Positions 1 to 9,711 of a stretch of 64,000 bases of DNA are shown here, one piece after another. Both the position numbers and the translations under genes were made by a program. Source of the DNA: Chamaecrista fasciculata. Lineage: Eukaryota > Streptophyta > Magnoliopsida > Fabales > Fabaceae. Location of the stretch: assembly GCA_003254925.1 (NCBI GenBank), contig QANZ01022559.1, positions 66,873-130,872 of the forward strand, written 5' to 3'. Below the pieces are notes generated by a model. It had not been told where the DNA came from. It worked only from the letters and a program-made list of their open reading frames with translations, and did no database searches. Numbering within the stretch: position 1 is the stretch's first letter; each line of letters opens with the position of its first letter.

Positions 1-690
1 TAGATATGCTGTCTCTGGGAACAACTTCCCACCTTCAAAACTACTAATATGATTAAATAGAATGGTTATTCAGTCACCCAGAAAGGAATCATATGGGTTA
101 ATTAGATAGATTGATACAGGTAGGTAGGTCGTAGGGTCTCTTGTGGGATGTCATATATTGATATCTTAGATCACTGGAGACATTAACAACTGAAATTGGG
201 TAGAAAATGGAAGTCATCATGCAATAGTCTTGTTATGTAACGAGCATAGCTGTTGAGGTTGCGGAGTTTAAAGTCTTATAAAGTGCCTTACACTAAAATA
301 TCTCCCTGTTACATAGCATCTCCTACAAGAGCTGACGCCCTTGGTGGCTACACTCTATGATGCTTCAATCGATGTCTCGAAATGTCAGTCAGCCCTTCCA
401 TAGGTAGTTCTCTCCGATTCGATCGTTTATCAATAAAAAATCATTGCAACAAGCAAAAATCCTTGGGAGAACCACACCCCAAAAGCTAATTGTTAAGGTT
501 TGAGAGCCCAAAGCCTTATAAAATGCCTTACAATAAACAACTTCCCTGATATAAGACTCGTTATATGGCAGTGGCACTGAGTTCAATGACTGTTTTTTTT
601 TTGGTGATAAATGACTGTATTTAGGTAAATGACACAGACAAAACGAAAGTAATTACTCATTCTAAATTTTTAATTTTTTTAATGGTTTAG
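1..690. other. Non-coding left edge, probably intron of the gene ending at 854
   Basis: No convincing coding sequence is visible. Two diverged direct copies of a motif reading roughly 'gtcttataaagtgccttaca' begin near 272 and 511, which suggests an old repeat. At 585-618 a 9-bp direct repeat (aatgactgt) flanks a short poly(T) plus ggtgata block. The stretch ends with a plausible 3' splice site (aatggtttag, AG at 689-690), so it is probably intronic. Confidence 0.4.
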
Positions 691-854
691 AACTATCTAC
701 TCCGTATGGCCATCTTCTAGGCAATATTTGGTCTCTAGAAGTTGTCCTGGACAAAATAAAATCAGATGCAGTAGAAAAGCTGAATATCTTTGAAAAAGAC
801 ACTGACTTTAGTAGACAAATAGCACTGGACATAGAACAATCACTTAGAGAGTAG
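691..854 (+). CDS. Last exon of an unrecognised gene, 5' part outside the window
   Basis: After a 3' splice site at 689-690 the frame opens with two bases of a split codon and runs 53 codons to TAG at 852-854. The peptide begins near LSTPYGHLLGNIW, continues as VVLDKIKSDAVEKLNIF and ends DIEQSLRE. Its composition is that of a soluble, charged, helical protein, and codon use is even, unlike the AT-rich flanks. I do not recognise the family and assign no function. A GT at 851-852 would let the exon splice in phase to 1755, giving a longer C-terminus; without that splice the protein stops here. Upstream exons must lie left of the window. Confidence rests on an open frame directly abutting a good acceptor site, not on homology. 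Confidence 0.45.
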
Positions 855-1754
855 TCCGTCTCTCTCTAAACTCTCTTGTATTTTTCTGTTTAAGTTCACT
901 CTTTTTGTTTGGCGAACATTTGGCAGGTTTAGTGCAGCGCGAAAGGAGCACAAAAGTAGAAAGAGTCATTAACCACGTAAATATTCATGTTAATGTTTTA
1001 TGTTGGTCTTAGATGGATATTTGCAAGTTAGATCAATAGGCTTTTGCCTTTTAGTATTAAACTGCTGAAGGGAATTAAGTCATTAACCGTAGTGTTATTT
1101 TAGACTCTTTCTCCTTCACTTGCGTCTTTAGTACACCTGTTGGTTCTTGCTACTTTCTAGTTTGAAACAAAATAATGAATACTCCTTAGGCAGAGACTAA
1201 AGAGGGGGTTAAAAGCGAAAATGGATTGAAGCACCATTTCGGGAGTTCCATTTCTGTTGTCAAACTTGTGAGGTTTATTAGATTGCAAGAGTAGGCGGTT
1301 TATGCTGAGCACAGTTGCAGATTACTTGTGTCCTTTTGCAATCAGCAAAGTACTCTGAGGGTTGGTTTAGCCATAACCCCTGCAAAATTTTGAAATGACA
1401 GACCTAGCTACAAAACATTATCTTCCCCCACACAAGAAAGAGAAAAAGGAAAAAAGGAAAACTATATTTCAAGCAAACCGTATTCAAGCTCTGCTAGCGA
1501 GCTAGATGACTAGGTTGTGTGCAACAGGTTGATGAAGTTTAAATTTTAAACTAATTGCTATCCAGTCATATAATAGTTGAGTCAATTATTCTAATGGCCT
1601 TGGTATTTGTTTGCATGAATTTAAAATTTGGTAACCGATTAACCAAAAATGGTGATTTTCGTTTTTCACCGGTTGCCTGCTTTCTGTTATCAAACCTTTT
1701 GAGAATTTCACCCGCGTTTCATATTCACGCCTGACATCGTTTGTGTATATACAG
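855..1754 (+). other. 3'UTR or last intron of the left-edge gene
   Basis: No coding potential is seen. The stretch begins with a pyrimidine-rich run (tccgtctctctctaaactc), as is common in plant 3'UTRs, and ends in a plausible splice acceptor (tatatacag). It would be a 3'UTR if translation ends at 852 and an intron if the exon at 1755 is used. Confidence 0.35.
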
Positions 1755-1971
1755 TGGATCCTTTTGCAATTTTTGTTCAGATGATTTACTATTATTAGAA
1801 TGTATTGGAAATTTTTTGAGTTCTAATGGTGCAATTACTACATGGCAGATCAAGAAGGGAATACTTTTAGCAGAGAGTACTGTGAAAGGGTATATATTTG
1901 GATCAAAGGGAGAACCTCAAGAAAGCAAGTTAGGGAAGTCAGACTCAAACAGAAATAAGGAACAACCATAG
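1755..1971 (+). CDS. Candidate alternative last exon of the left-edge gene
   Basis: A 3' splice site (gtatatacag, AG at 1753-1754) precedes a frame open for 72 codons to TAG at 1969-1971. It opens with one base, T, which completes a codon left as GA by a donor at 850/851, so the join is in phase and gives Asp. The peptide contains DDLLLLECIGNFL, then TTWQIKKGILLAESTVKGY, and a hydrophilic tail ending RNKEQP. I do not recognise it. The donor (GTAGTC) is weak, and phase agreement alone happens one time in three, so this may be an alternative transcript end, a separate gene fragment or chance. Confidence 0.3.
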
Positions 1972-2622
1972 AATGATGCTTGTTTTGTATATGAATATCA
2001 TGCCTTGTGTCAACTTTTTTATTTTAGTTCTCTGAAACGTGTAGATGCTTGTATTCTAATGCTTCAATGCCTAGAACCTTACTTTGACAGTTAGAGGATG
2101 AATAATACTAAATATTTGACTGACTTAAACTTTTCAGTTTGTTACATACTGACATCATATTAAGGGCATGTTTGAGAGTGAGGAAATTTTTTAAAAATCA
2201 GATTAAGATCTATCTCTTCAGTTTACAGAAAAAGAAAATCCGAGTATTAACTTTTTACAAAAGAATCTTAAAAACTATATCAAGTTTTCAGTCTATACTT
2301 CTTTATCATGTCAATGAAAGCAATTATCCACTTATCTGTACATCTGTAGGAAAAATGTTCTTGTGACTTAATGCAAGAAGTATACGAGAGACAATTAGTG
2401 AAAGTGGTTACAAAGAGTGTATGTAAGAAATTTTAAGAGCAAATTGTGGCATCAGGCTTCTTGCTATTAATTGGTTGAACTTCTTAGCCATTTTGTGCAT
2501 CATAGAGATATATTACTTTCTAGGATATGAATATCATTCATTGTCATGTTGATTTCTTGATACCTGAAATCAGTGTACCTTTCTTTAGGTGTCTCAATTT
2601 TGGAAATGACATTGAAAAATTA
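1972..2622. other. Gene-free spacer
   Basis: AT-rich sequence. A 75-codon frame at 2139-2366 has low-complexity Lys/Ile/Phe composition and no recognisable motif. Nothing else is supported. Confidence 0.4.
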
Positions 2623-2639
2623 GATATTATTGTAAGTTT

Positions 2640-3300
2640 TTTTTTTTTTTTTAATTTTGTCTGAACATGAACTTCATTCATGAGGAAAGGAGTACAATAG
2701 CACATAGCTATACATCAAAGGAGATACACACATAGCTCAAATCTAACACTAAGACTCAGCCATGAACTCCTAGAAACTGATTACAAGAGAGAATTAAAGA
2801 AACTCAGGCAACATACCTAAGAATATCATGAGATAAATCCAGATCTCCACTCAAACATATGAAGAAAACAAATCAGATCTACTCCAAAGTCTTAAAAAAC
2901 AGAGAAAAAAGAAGAAGAGATAGAGGCAACACACCTCTCTTCACTCTCTGAGGAAGGCTCTTCCTATTTTTCCTCCTTCAAAATTAGCAAAAGAGTAGAT
3001 CTAAAACAAAAAGATAAACCCTTTCCTAATGAAAGGGAAAAACTTCCCTAATGGAAGAGGAAAACTTCCCTAATGGAAGTAGAAACCTCCCTAATGGAGG
3101 AAGAGACAAAAAAATACCTAGAAAAAAAAGAGGGGCCGCTGGTATACCACTGAAGCCGTCGCCATCGTCACCGTCATCGAGGACGCCATGGGGCGCCAAC
3201 CAACAGCCCCTTAAAGGGGCTTTTGAGCTTTCTTGGAGAAACCCTAGCAGAGCGTTTTCTGCGACTAAGGTTACAAGAGAGAGAGTTTTCTTTTTTTGTT
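2640..3300 (-). mobile_element. 661-bp retroposon with a 17-bp target-site duplication
   Basis: The 17-mer gatattattgtaagttt occurs at 2623-2639 and again at 3301-3317. Between the copies, on the minus strand, lies a unit ending in a poly(A) tail (T-run 2640-2652 on the plus strand). A long TSD plus a terminal A-tract is the signature of LINE-machinery retroposition. Next to the tail, the sense strand carries 'aatgaagttcatgttcag'. The 5' part is GC-rich and codes a basic Arg/Ser peptide (SCNLSRRKRSARVSPRK) over a short frame. At 3040-3105 three short hairpins of the form cttcc-loop-ggaag follow in tandem. No reverse transcriptase is present, so it is a non-autonomous or 5'-truncated element of unknown family. 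Confidence 0.75.
3040..3105. repeat. Three tandem short hairpins inside the retroposon
   Basis: Three consecutive copies of a roughly 20-bp unit built on 'cttccctaatggaag' (the last as cctccctaatggagg). Each unit is self-complementary (CTTCC/GGAAG stems; CCTCC/GGAGG in the last). Compensating changes in the third copy preserve pairing. Confidence 0.6.
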
Positions 3301-3527
3301 GATATTATTGTAAGTTTGATTACAACTTTAAGTTTTATCTTATTTTGTTGGACAAGAGATTGAAGTCCAACATGATTCTGCATAAAAGATAGCCTAACGA
3401 TTCTTTTGATTAAGGCTGTGTGCCAAATAGCTGAACAGAAGATATGCTTGGAATAACTAAGGAGTAAAGACATGTTTAACTAAATTTGGTCTATCTTAAA
3501 AGATTAAAAATCAAACTAATTATTATT

Positions 3528-4168
3528 GAGTAAACTAATAATTAGGTCTTTGAAAGATCACCGAGTTGATAACTCAGCTCTTGAAAAACTGAAATACACA
3601 ATTTAGTCCTCAAAAAATTTAAACAATATACTCTGTAGTCCCTAATTTTTTTTTTATTATTACAAGACAACAGATTAGTGAGAGTTAAAGAAAAAATTAC
3701 CTATCCTACAATAAACATTAAGAAAGTTAATATGTCCCCGAACATCTAAGGTTGAGTACTTGAAGAAGATATTGCTAAAATTGGACAATTGGTGATTTAT
3801 ATAAGCTTTGAGGATCTCATTGTCACCCCATTTCCTCTTTCCCTGTAAGCTAGACACGACATCACGATTTCTGATTCCAATTGCCACATTGGTAGCTTAC
3901 AAGACATTGTGATCTCTGATTCCAATTGCCACATTGGTGACTCCCTTCTGCCATAGGAATTGAAGAGCATCACGCAGAGTTGAAATGGTTGCTTTGACGT
4001 GCCCCATATCAGTTCCTAAAAGATTAAAACATTATACTATTTAGTTCTTTTTAAGAACTAACAAGTATATTGTTTTGATGTTTCAGAAAACAAATTGTGT
4101 ATTTTAATCTTTCAGTGACCGAATTGTTAATCCAGTAATCTCTTAGGGATTGAATTGTTAATTTACTC
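3528..4168. mobile_element. Pack-MULE-like element with GAGTAAACTA terminal repeats
   Basis: The left end (gagtaaactaataattagg) and the right end (…gaattgttaatttactc) are inverted copies of the same termini that bound the clear Mutator-type MITE at 63460-63726. About 150 bp of repeat arm is present on each side, with motifs such as 'aatacacaatttagtcc' and its complement. Instead of meeting in the middle, the arms flank about 360 bp of unrelated, coding-like DNA (3660-4020). No clean TSD is visible, so the ends have decayed or been rearranged. Gene-fragment capture between MULE arms is a known process, but that it happened here is inference. Confidence 0.55.
3675..4017 (-). pseudogene. Captured gene fragment with a 45-bp internal duplication
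   Basis: On the minus strand the sequence reads as a protein fragment beginning near TDMGHVKATISTLRDALQF and continuing WQKGVTNVAIGIRDHNV, then a stop. A second copy of TNVAIGIRNRDVV follows, then SSLQGKRKWGDNEIL. The two copies of the VAIGIR segment are 45 bp apart, so the duplication kept the frame, but the first copy ends in TAA. Downstream the frame turns to low-complexity sequence, suggesting that intron sequence was captured too. I do not recognise the parent gene. It lies between inverted MULE-like arms and is very probably non-functional. Confidence 0.5.
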
Positions 4169-4191
4169 ATGTGAAAATTCTATTATTATGT

Positions 4192-4998
4192 TGGCAAAAG
4201 TACCTCTGATACCCTTAAAATATGGGATAAGTGTCAGTTATACCTTCAAACTTTTTTTATGATCAATTGTACCATCTATCTTTCACATTTAAGTTGTACT
4301 TCACCCGCTAACTCTATTAATGAAACTAGCGAAAAATATTGAGGTGTCTACTGATTATCCTAATGTATGTTGAAGTGTCAAAGAAGTGTTGACGTGGCGG
4401 GTTGACTCTTCTTCTTCTTAATCTTCGATTTTGCATTCCCTCCCTCTAAAAAAATTTTAAAACGTCATTCTTCATCATTTCTTTATCTGACTTATTTCTT
4501 CCAAGATTATTTTTAGAGCCTCCTTCTTATTCCTTTCTCTTTCTCTCTCCCCCCTCCCCCACTTCCATCTTCTGAATTCTTCTTCTTTACTAATTTTGTT
4601 TCTTTTAAAAAAAGTTTAGAACTTCCTTTTTATTTATTTGTTTCTCCCCTTCCATCTTCTTCTTCTTCTTCTTCTTCTTCAACTACTTCACTAATTTTGT
4701 GCTCTCTCTAAAAAAAATTTCAGAGACCCCCTTCTTCTTCCTTTCTTTCTCCAACTTCTCTCGGTCACTCTCTTTCCATCTACTTCTTCTTCTTCACTAT
4801 CAATTGTAAAACGTATCATACATAATACACTTAGTAGACATCTCAACATTTTTTCCATTAGTTTCATTGACAGAGTTAGGAGATGGGGTGCAAATGACTC
4901 AAATGTGAAAGATTGAGGGTGCAATTGATCACAAAAAAACATTTGGGAGTATAACTAGCCCTTATCCAATAGTTTAGGGGTACCAAAGTTATTTTTGC
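4192..4998. mobile_element. Foldback MULE-type MITE, about 807 bp
   Basis: The ends are inverted copies (ggcaaaagtacctctgatacc against ggtaccaaagttatttttgc), and the inner arms also mirror each other (atgatcaattgtaccatc / gtgcaattgatcacaa; gttagcgggt / gagttagg). Flanks ttattatgt (4183-4191) and ttattatat (4999-5007) match at 8 of 9 bases, consistent with an aged 9-bp Mutator TSD. The middle is CT-rich with cttcttctt microsatellites and no gene. Confidence 0.55.
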
Positions 4999-5020
4999 TT
5001 ATTATATTTTTCAATGAGAT

Positions 5021-5690
5021 TTTCTTACATTAAAAGTCTATTTATGACTCTCTTTTTTCTCCGGGTCATCGAAGCTTCTCCAAATTAATCCAAACTCCAT
5101 CCATGTTATGTACCTGATTATGGCAGGAGAGAGTCTTTCAACATGAATAGTTATATTCACAAGGTCTCGAATCTAATAACGTGCTTAAGCAATACCAAAC
5201 CATTTACCACTTCAGTAAAATTTTCTTGCATTGAAAGTCTATTTAGGATTTTTTTTTTTTTTTTGCCTGGTCTCCGAAGCTTCTCCTGAATTAATCAAGA
5301 CTCGACCCATATCGCATATCGAATTTTGTTAAAAAACTCTTTCAGCAGAGATAATTATATTCACAAGGTCTCAAAACCTAATACCTTGTTTAAGCGATAC
5401 CAAATTACTTCTGGCTGTTTCTTTTTTTGGCCAAAAAATCACTTACTACTTGGACTTACTACAAAGAGATTTTCTTACATTAAAAGTCTATACATAATTG
5501 TTTTCTTTTTTAATTTTTTGCCAAATCTCAAGAGCTTCTATCATATTAATCCAAACTTGATCAATGTTATTGAATACAGTAAAAGAGGCTTTGAATGAGA
5601 GTAGTTATATTCATAATATAAGTTCTCAAATTCGATATCTTATTTAAACCATTTCAAATCACTTATCGTTTGGACTAACTCACATTAGTT
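5021..5690. repeat. Imperfect tandem triplication, units of about 200-250 bp
   Basis: The motif 'tttcttacattaaaagtcta' starts at 5021, 5222 (as tttcttgcattgaaagtct) and 5471. Each copy is followed in the same order by a T-rich stretch, a 'gaagcttctcc'-like motif (diverged in copy 3), 'ttaatccaaactc', 'agttatattcacaaggtctc' and 'accaaatcactta'-like blocks. The copies are diverged, so the triplication is old. No coding capacity. Confidence 0.65.
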
Positions 5691-6171
5691 ATGTATTATT
5701 GATTTGCTATATTATTTCAAGGAAAAAATTTGTCACTACTTAATCATTCATCAATATCTAAATTTTCCCATAGACATATTCTTTCAATTGTAAATGAACA
5801 GAAAGCACAAAATCTAGTGGTCCCACCCCGAAAATTTACAATAGTTTGAAGAGCAACTCTAATTAAAGTGTGCTAGAAAAATAAATAAAACTAGTGATCA
5901 ATAGACGTAAAGCATATTAATATTTGGCAAGTAGGCATGGCATGATACAGTGACATAAAACTCGGATCAGCCTCGTCTGAGTTAACCTGGGACTTGTTGA
6001 CTCAGAGCATGGACCGAGCCGAGTGAGGTAAAAACTCAGATGAAATCGACTCAGTGCCAACCCGGGTCGACTCATCAAGTTTTGCAAAACCTGTTGTTCA
6101 GAATCGTCTTTGACCTTCCGGTGTAAGTTTCACCGTATTTTAGAGACCGTCTAGCCTAAATAGCTTCACCG
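5691..6171. other. Gene-free spacer with a GC-richer block
   Basis: AT-rich up to about 5930, then a GC-richer stretch with many 'gactca/gagtc' motifs (cgagccgagtgag, cgggtcgactcatc). This resembles the terminal regions of hAT-like repeats in plants, but no inverted ends could be matched. Confidence 0.3.
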
Positions 6172-9100
6172 AAGAAGAAGCAAATGATGCAAGAGGCATC
6201 TCCCCCACAACTCTAACCTAAGATATCGTTTAATTACTAGATTATTGGAAAAACCATGGGTTGGAGCAGGTTAGAACTACTTGAACCGGATTTGGGATTA
6301 AAGGCAACGTTGTATGCTTGAAGCTTACCACAAGATTCACCGTAATTGTATTAACTATGGACAACGCTCTACTCTCTATCATCTTGAAACACGATCTCCC
6401 CCAATGTCAATCCTCTTCTAGGCACGATGTCCAAGCTCTCATGGTTTGAGATTGTGCTTCGACAAACTCCAATTCTCCTTCATTGGCTTAGGATGTAGGG
6501 TAGACAATTTGGAGATGAGAAGAAGATGAGGGGAAATGATGCAAGTGGAATGTCCCCCTCAACTCTATCCTAAGATATCATTTAATTACTAGATTATTGG
6601 ACAAACCATGGGCCAGAGTGGGTTAGAACAACTTAAAATGGATTTGGGATTAAAGGTAATGTTGTATACTTGAAGCTTGCCAGAAGATTCACCGTCATTG
6701 TTTTGCCTATGGACCACGCTCTAACCTTTATCGACTTGAAGCACAATCTCCCCCAAAGTCAATCCTCTTCTAGACACAATGTGTAGGCTCTTAAATTTTG
6801 AGATTGTGCTTCGACAAACTCCAACTCCCCTTGATTGGCCATAGATGTAGGGTAGACGATGTGGAGATGCGAAGAAGATGAGGGAAAATGATGCAAGAGA
6901 CATCTCCCCATCAACTCTAACTTATTATGTCATTTAATTACTAGATTATTGGACAACCCATGGGTGGGAGCGGGTTAGAACAACTTGAAAGGGATTCGGG
7001 ATCAAAGGTAACGTTGTTTGCTTTAACCTTGCCACAAGATTCGCCGCCATTGTATTGACTATGAACCACGCTCTAACGTCTATCGTCTTGAAACAAAATT
7101 TCCCCAAAAGTCAGACCTCTTCTATGCACGATGTGTAGGCTCTTAAGTTTTGACATCATGCTTCGAAAAAATCTAACTTCCCTTGATTGGCCATGGATAT
7201 AGGGTATAGGATGTGGAGATGAGAAGATTAGAGTAAATGATGGAAGAGGCATCTCCCCATCAATTCTAACCTAAGATATCATTTAATTACTAGATTATTG
7301 AGCAAACCATGGGCCGGAGTGGGTTAAAATAACTTGAAATAGATTTGGGACTAAAGGTAATGTTGTATGCTTGCAGCTTGCCAGAAGATTCTCCACCATT
7401 GTGTTGACCATGGACAACGCTCTATTCTCAATTGTCTTGAATCACAATCTCCTCCAAAGTCAATCATCTTCTAGGCATGATGTCTAGGCTCTCATAGTTT
7501 GAGATTGTGCTTCGACAAACTCCAACTCCCCTTGATTGGCCTTGAATGTAGGGTAGATGATTTGGAGATGAGAAGAAGAAGATGAGGGAAAATGATGCAA
7601 GCGACATGTCCCTCCAAACTCTAACGTAAGATATCATTTAATTACTAGATTATTGGACAAACCATGGATCGGAGTGGGTTAGAACCATGGTTGTCAAAAA
7701 TGCGAGTTAACTTCTGAAATCGGACGAGTTTGCGTTTCTACCATAGCAATCCTGGTTAAGACTCACTTGAAAATGGAAATAGCATTGAATAAGATGGAAT
7801 TGAATGAAGTTGCTAAAACTCGGTTGAAATTGCGAGTGTAGCCGAGTTAAACGAGTTGATTTCTTCCTTCTTCTTCGCAGCAACTCGACGCTTTTTCTTC
7901 TTTGCAATCACCTCCGCTTTAAATTTATTCATCTTTGATTAAGAAATTTGAACTATAGTTGCTTTAATTTTTAACTCGACGTCGAAAATTTTTGCTGCTC
8001 AACGCCTCCAACCCAACTCTGCATCTTCTTCAGCGAGACTACTTTAAGTGGAGGGATGAAGAATGACGAAGATGAAGCTAGAAACTCTAACTTTATTAAC
8101 TCACACCTAACCACCTAACACTGCTTAATGTGGCGTGTAGTTGCTTGCATAGTTTCACGTGATTGCAGCTTTTTCCATTGCATTGAATATTGGATTAGTG
8201 GAGTTTGTATTTGTTCTTTACCTTTTTAAATATTTTTATGTCGGTTTTGTAATTTTTTGTTTTCTTTTTAAATTTTTTTTATTTTTTACTTTTAGTAACT
8301 GATTGATAAATTATATTTAATAAAGATAAGGGGGAATGGCATTTTTGTCTATGAATAATAAGATCGTTTTCAATTTAGTCCCAAACTCCCATTATTTGTT
8401 TGTCAAATTTTGAATTTTGATGCCTATATATTTTTATATATTATTTTTTTAGATATGTAAACTCTTACGATTTTACGATACGAGTTTACGTTACGAGTTC
8501 ACATCCCCCTTCTCGAGTTTACTTGAAAAAGCGACTTTGACAACCTTGGTTAGAACAACTTGAAACGGATTTGGAATTAAAGGTAACGTTGTATGCTTGA
8601 AGCTTGCCACAAGATTCGCCGCCATTGTATTGACTATGGACCACGCTCTACTCTTTATCGTCTTGAAGCCCGATCTCCCCCAAGGTCAATCCTCTTCTAG
8701 GCACTATGTCTAGGCTCTCAAGGTTTGAGATTGTGTTTAGACAAACTCCAACTCCCCTTTTATTGCCATGGATGTAGAGTAGAGGATATTGGAATGAGAA
8801 GAAGAAGATGAGAGAAAATGATGTAAGAGGCATCTCCCCCTTAACTCTAACCTAATATATCATTTATTTACTAGATAATTGGACAAACCATGGGCCAGAG
8901 CAAGTTAAGACTACTTGAAACGAATTGGCCATGGAAGTACGGTAGATGATGTGGAGATGAGAAGAAGAAGATGAGGGGAAATGGTGCAAGAGGCATCTCC
9001 CCCTCAACTCTAACCTAAGATATCATTTAATTATTTGATTATTTGACAAACCATGGGCCGGAGCGGGTTAGAACAACTTGAAACGGATTTGGGACTAAAA

Positions 9101-9711
9101 GTAACGTTGTATACTTGATGCTTGCCAAAAGATTCGCCACCATTGTATTGACTATGGACAACACTCTACTATCTATCATCTTGAATCATGATCACCCCCA
9201 AAGTCAATCCTCTTCTAGACATGATGTCTAGGTTCTCAAGGTTTGAGATTGTGCTTTGGCAAACTCCAACTCCCCTTGATTGACCTTGGATGTAGGGTAG
9301 ACGATTTGGAGATGAGAAGAAGAAGATTAGGGAAATGATGCAAGGGGCATGTCCCCCTCAACTCTAACCAAAGATATCATTTAATTACTAGATTATTGGA
9401 CAAGTCATGGGTCAGAGCGGGTTAAAACAACTTGAAAGGGATTTGGGATTAAAGGTAACGTTGTATGCTTGAAGCTTGCCATAAGATTTTCCGCCATTCT
9501 ATTGACTATGGACCACGATCTAACCTCTATCGTCTTGAAGCACATTCTCCCCCATAGTCAATCCTCTTCTAGGCACTATGTTTAGGCTCTCAAGGTTTGA
9601 GATTGTGCTTCGAAAAACTCCAACTCGCCTTTTTTGGCTGTGGATATAGGGTAGATTATTTGGAGATGAGAAGAAGAAGATGAGAGAAAATGATGCAAGA
9701 TGCATCTCCCT
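6172..9711. repeat. Tandem array of about 354-bp units, around nine copies
   Basis: The anchor 'aatgatgcaag' and its variants recur at 6183, 6535, 6887, 7236, 7591, 8817, 8980, 9334 and 9689. Spacing is 349-355 bp, except across a foreign insertion (7686-8548) and one internally deleted unit of 163 bp (8817-8980). Every full unit contains, in order, 'aagatatcatttaattacta', 'ggacaaaccatgggc', 'ggattaaaggtaacgttgta', 'caatcctcttctaggcac' and 'ccaactccccttgattgg'. Copies differ by many substitutions. No frame stays open across units, so the array is satellite-like or the internal repeat of a larger element, not a gene. Confidence 0.85.
7686..8548. mobile_element. hAT-like non-autonomous element, 863 bp, 8-bp TSD
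   Basis: Terminal inverted repeats CATGGTTGTCAAA and TTTGACAACCTTG pair with one mismatch, and the 8-mer gttagaac lies immediately outside both ends (7678-7685 and 8549-8556). An 8-bp TSD and short TIRs are typical of hAT transposons. The body has cgagtt-rich ends and an AT-rich centre, and no transposase. It interrupts one unit of the 354-bp array; removing it with one TSD copy restores the period. Confidence 0.85.

Noticed and set aside
3051..3473. Overlapping frames on both strands inside and beyond the retroposon
   Set aside because: They cross the exact retroposon boundary and TSD at 3301-3317, so they cannot be ancestral coding units. The composition is repetitive.
6172..9711. CRISPR-like or gene-family array
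   Set aside because: The repeat unit is about 354 bp with no spacer structure, and no frame persists across units. It is a tandem repeat in a plant genome.
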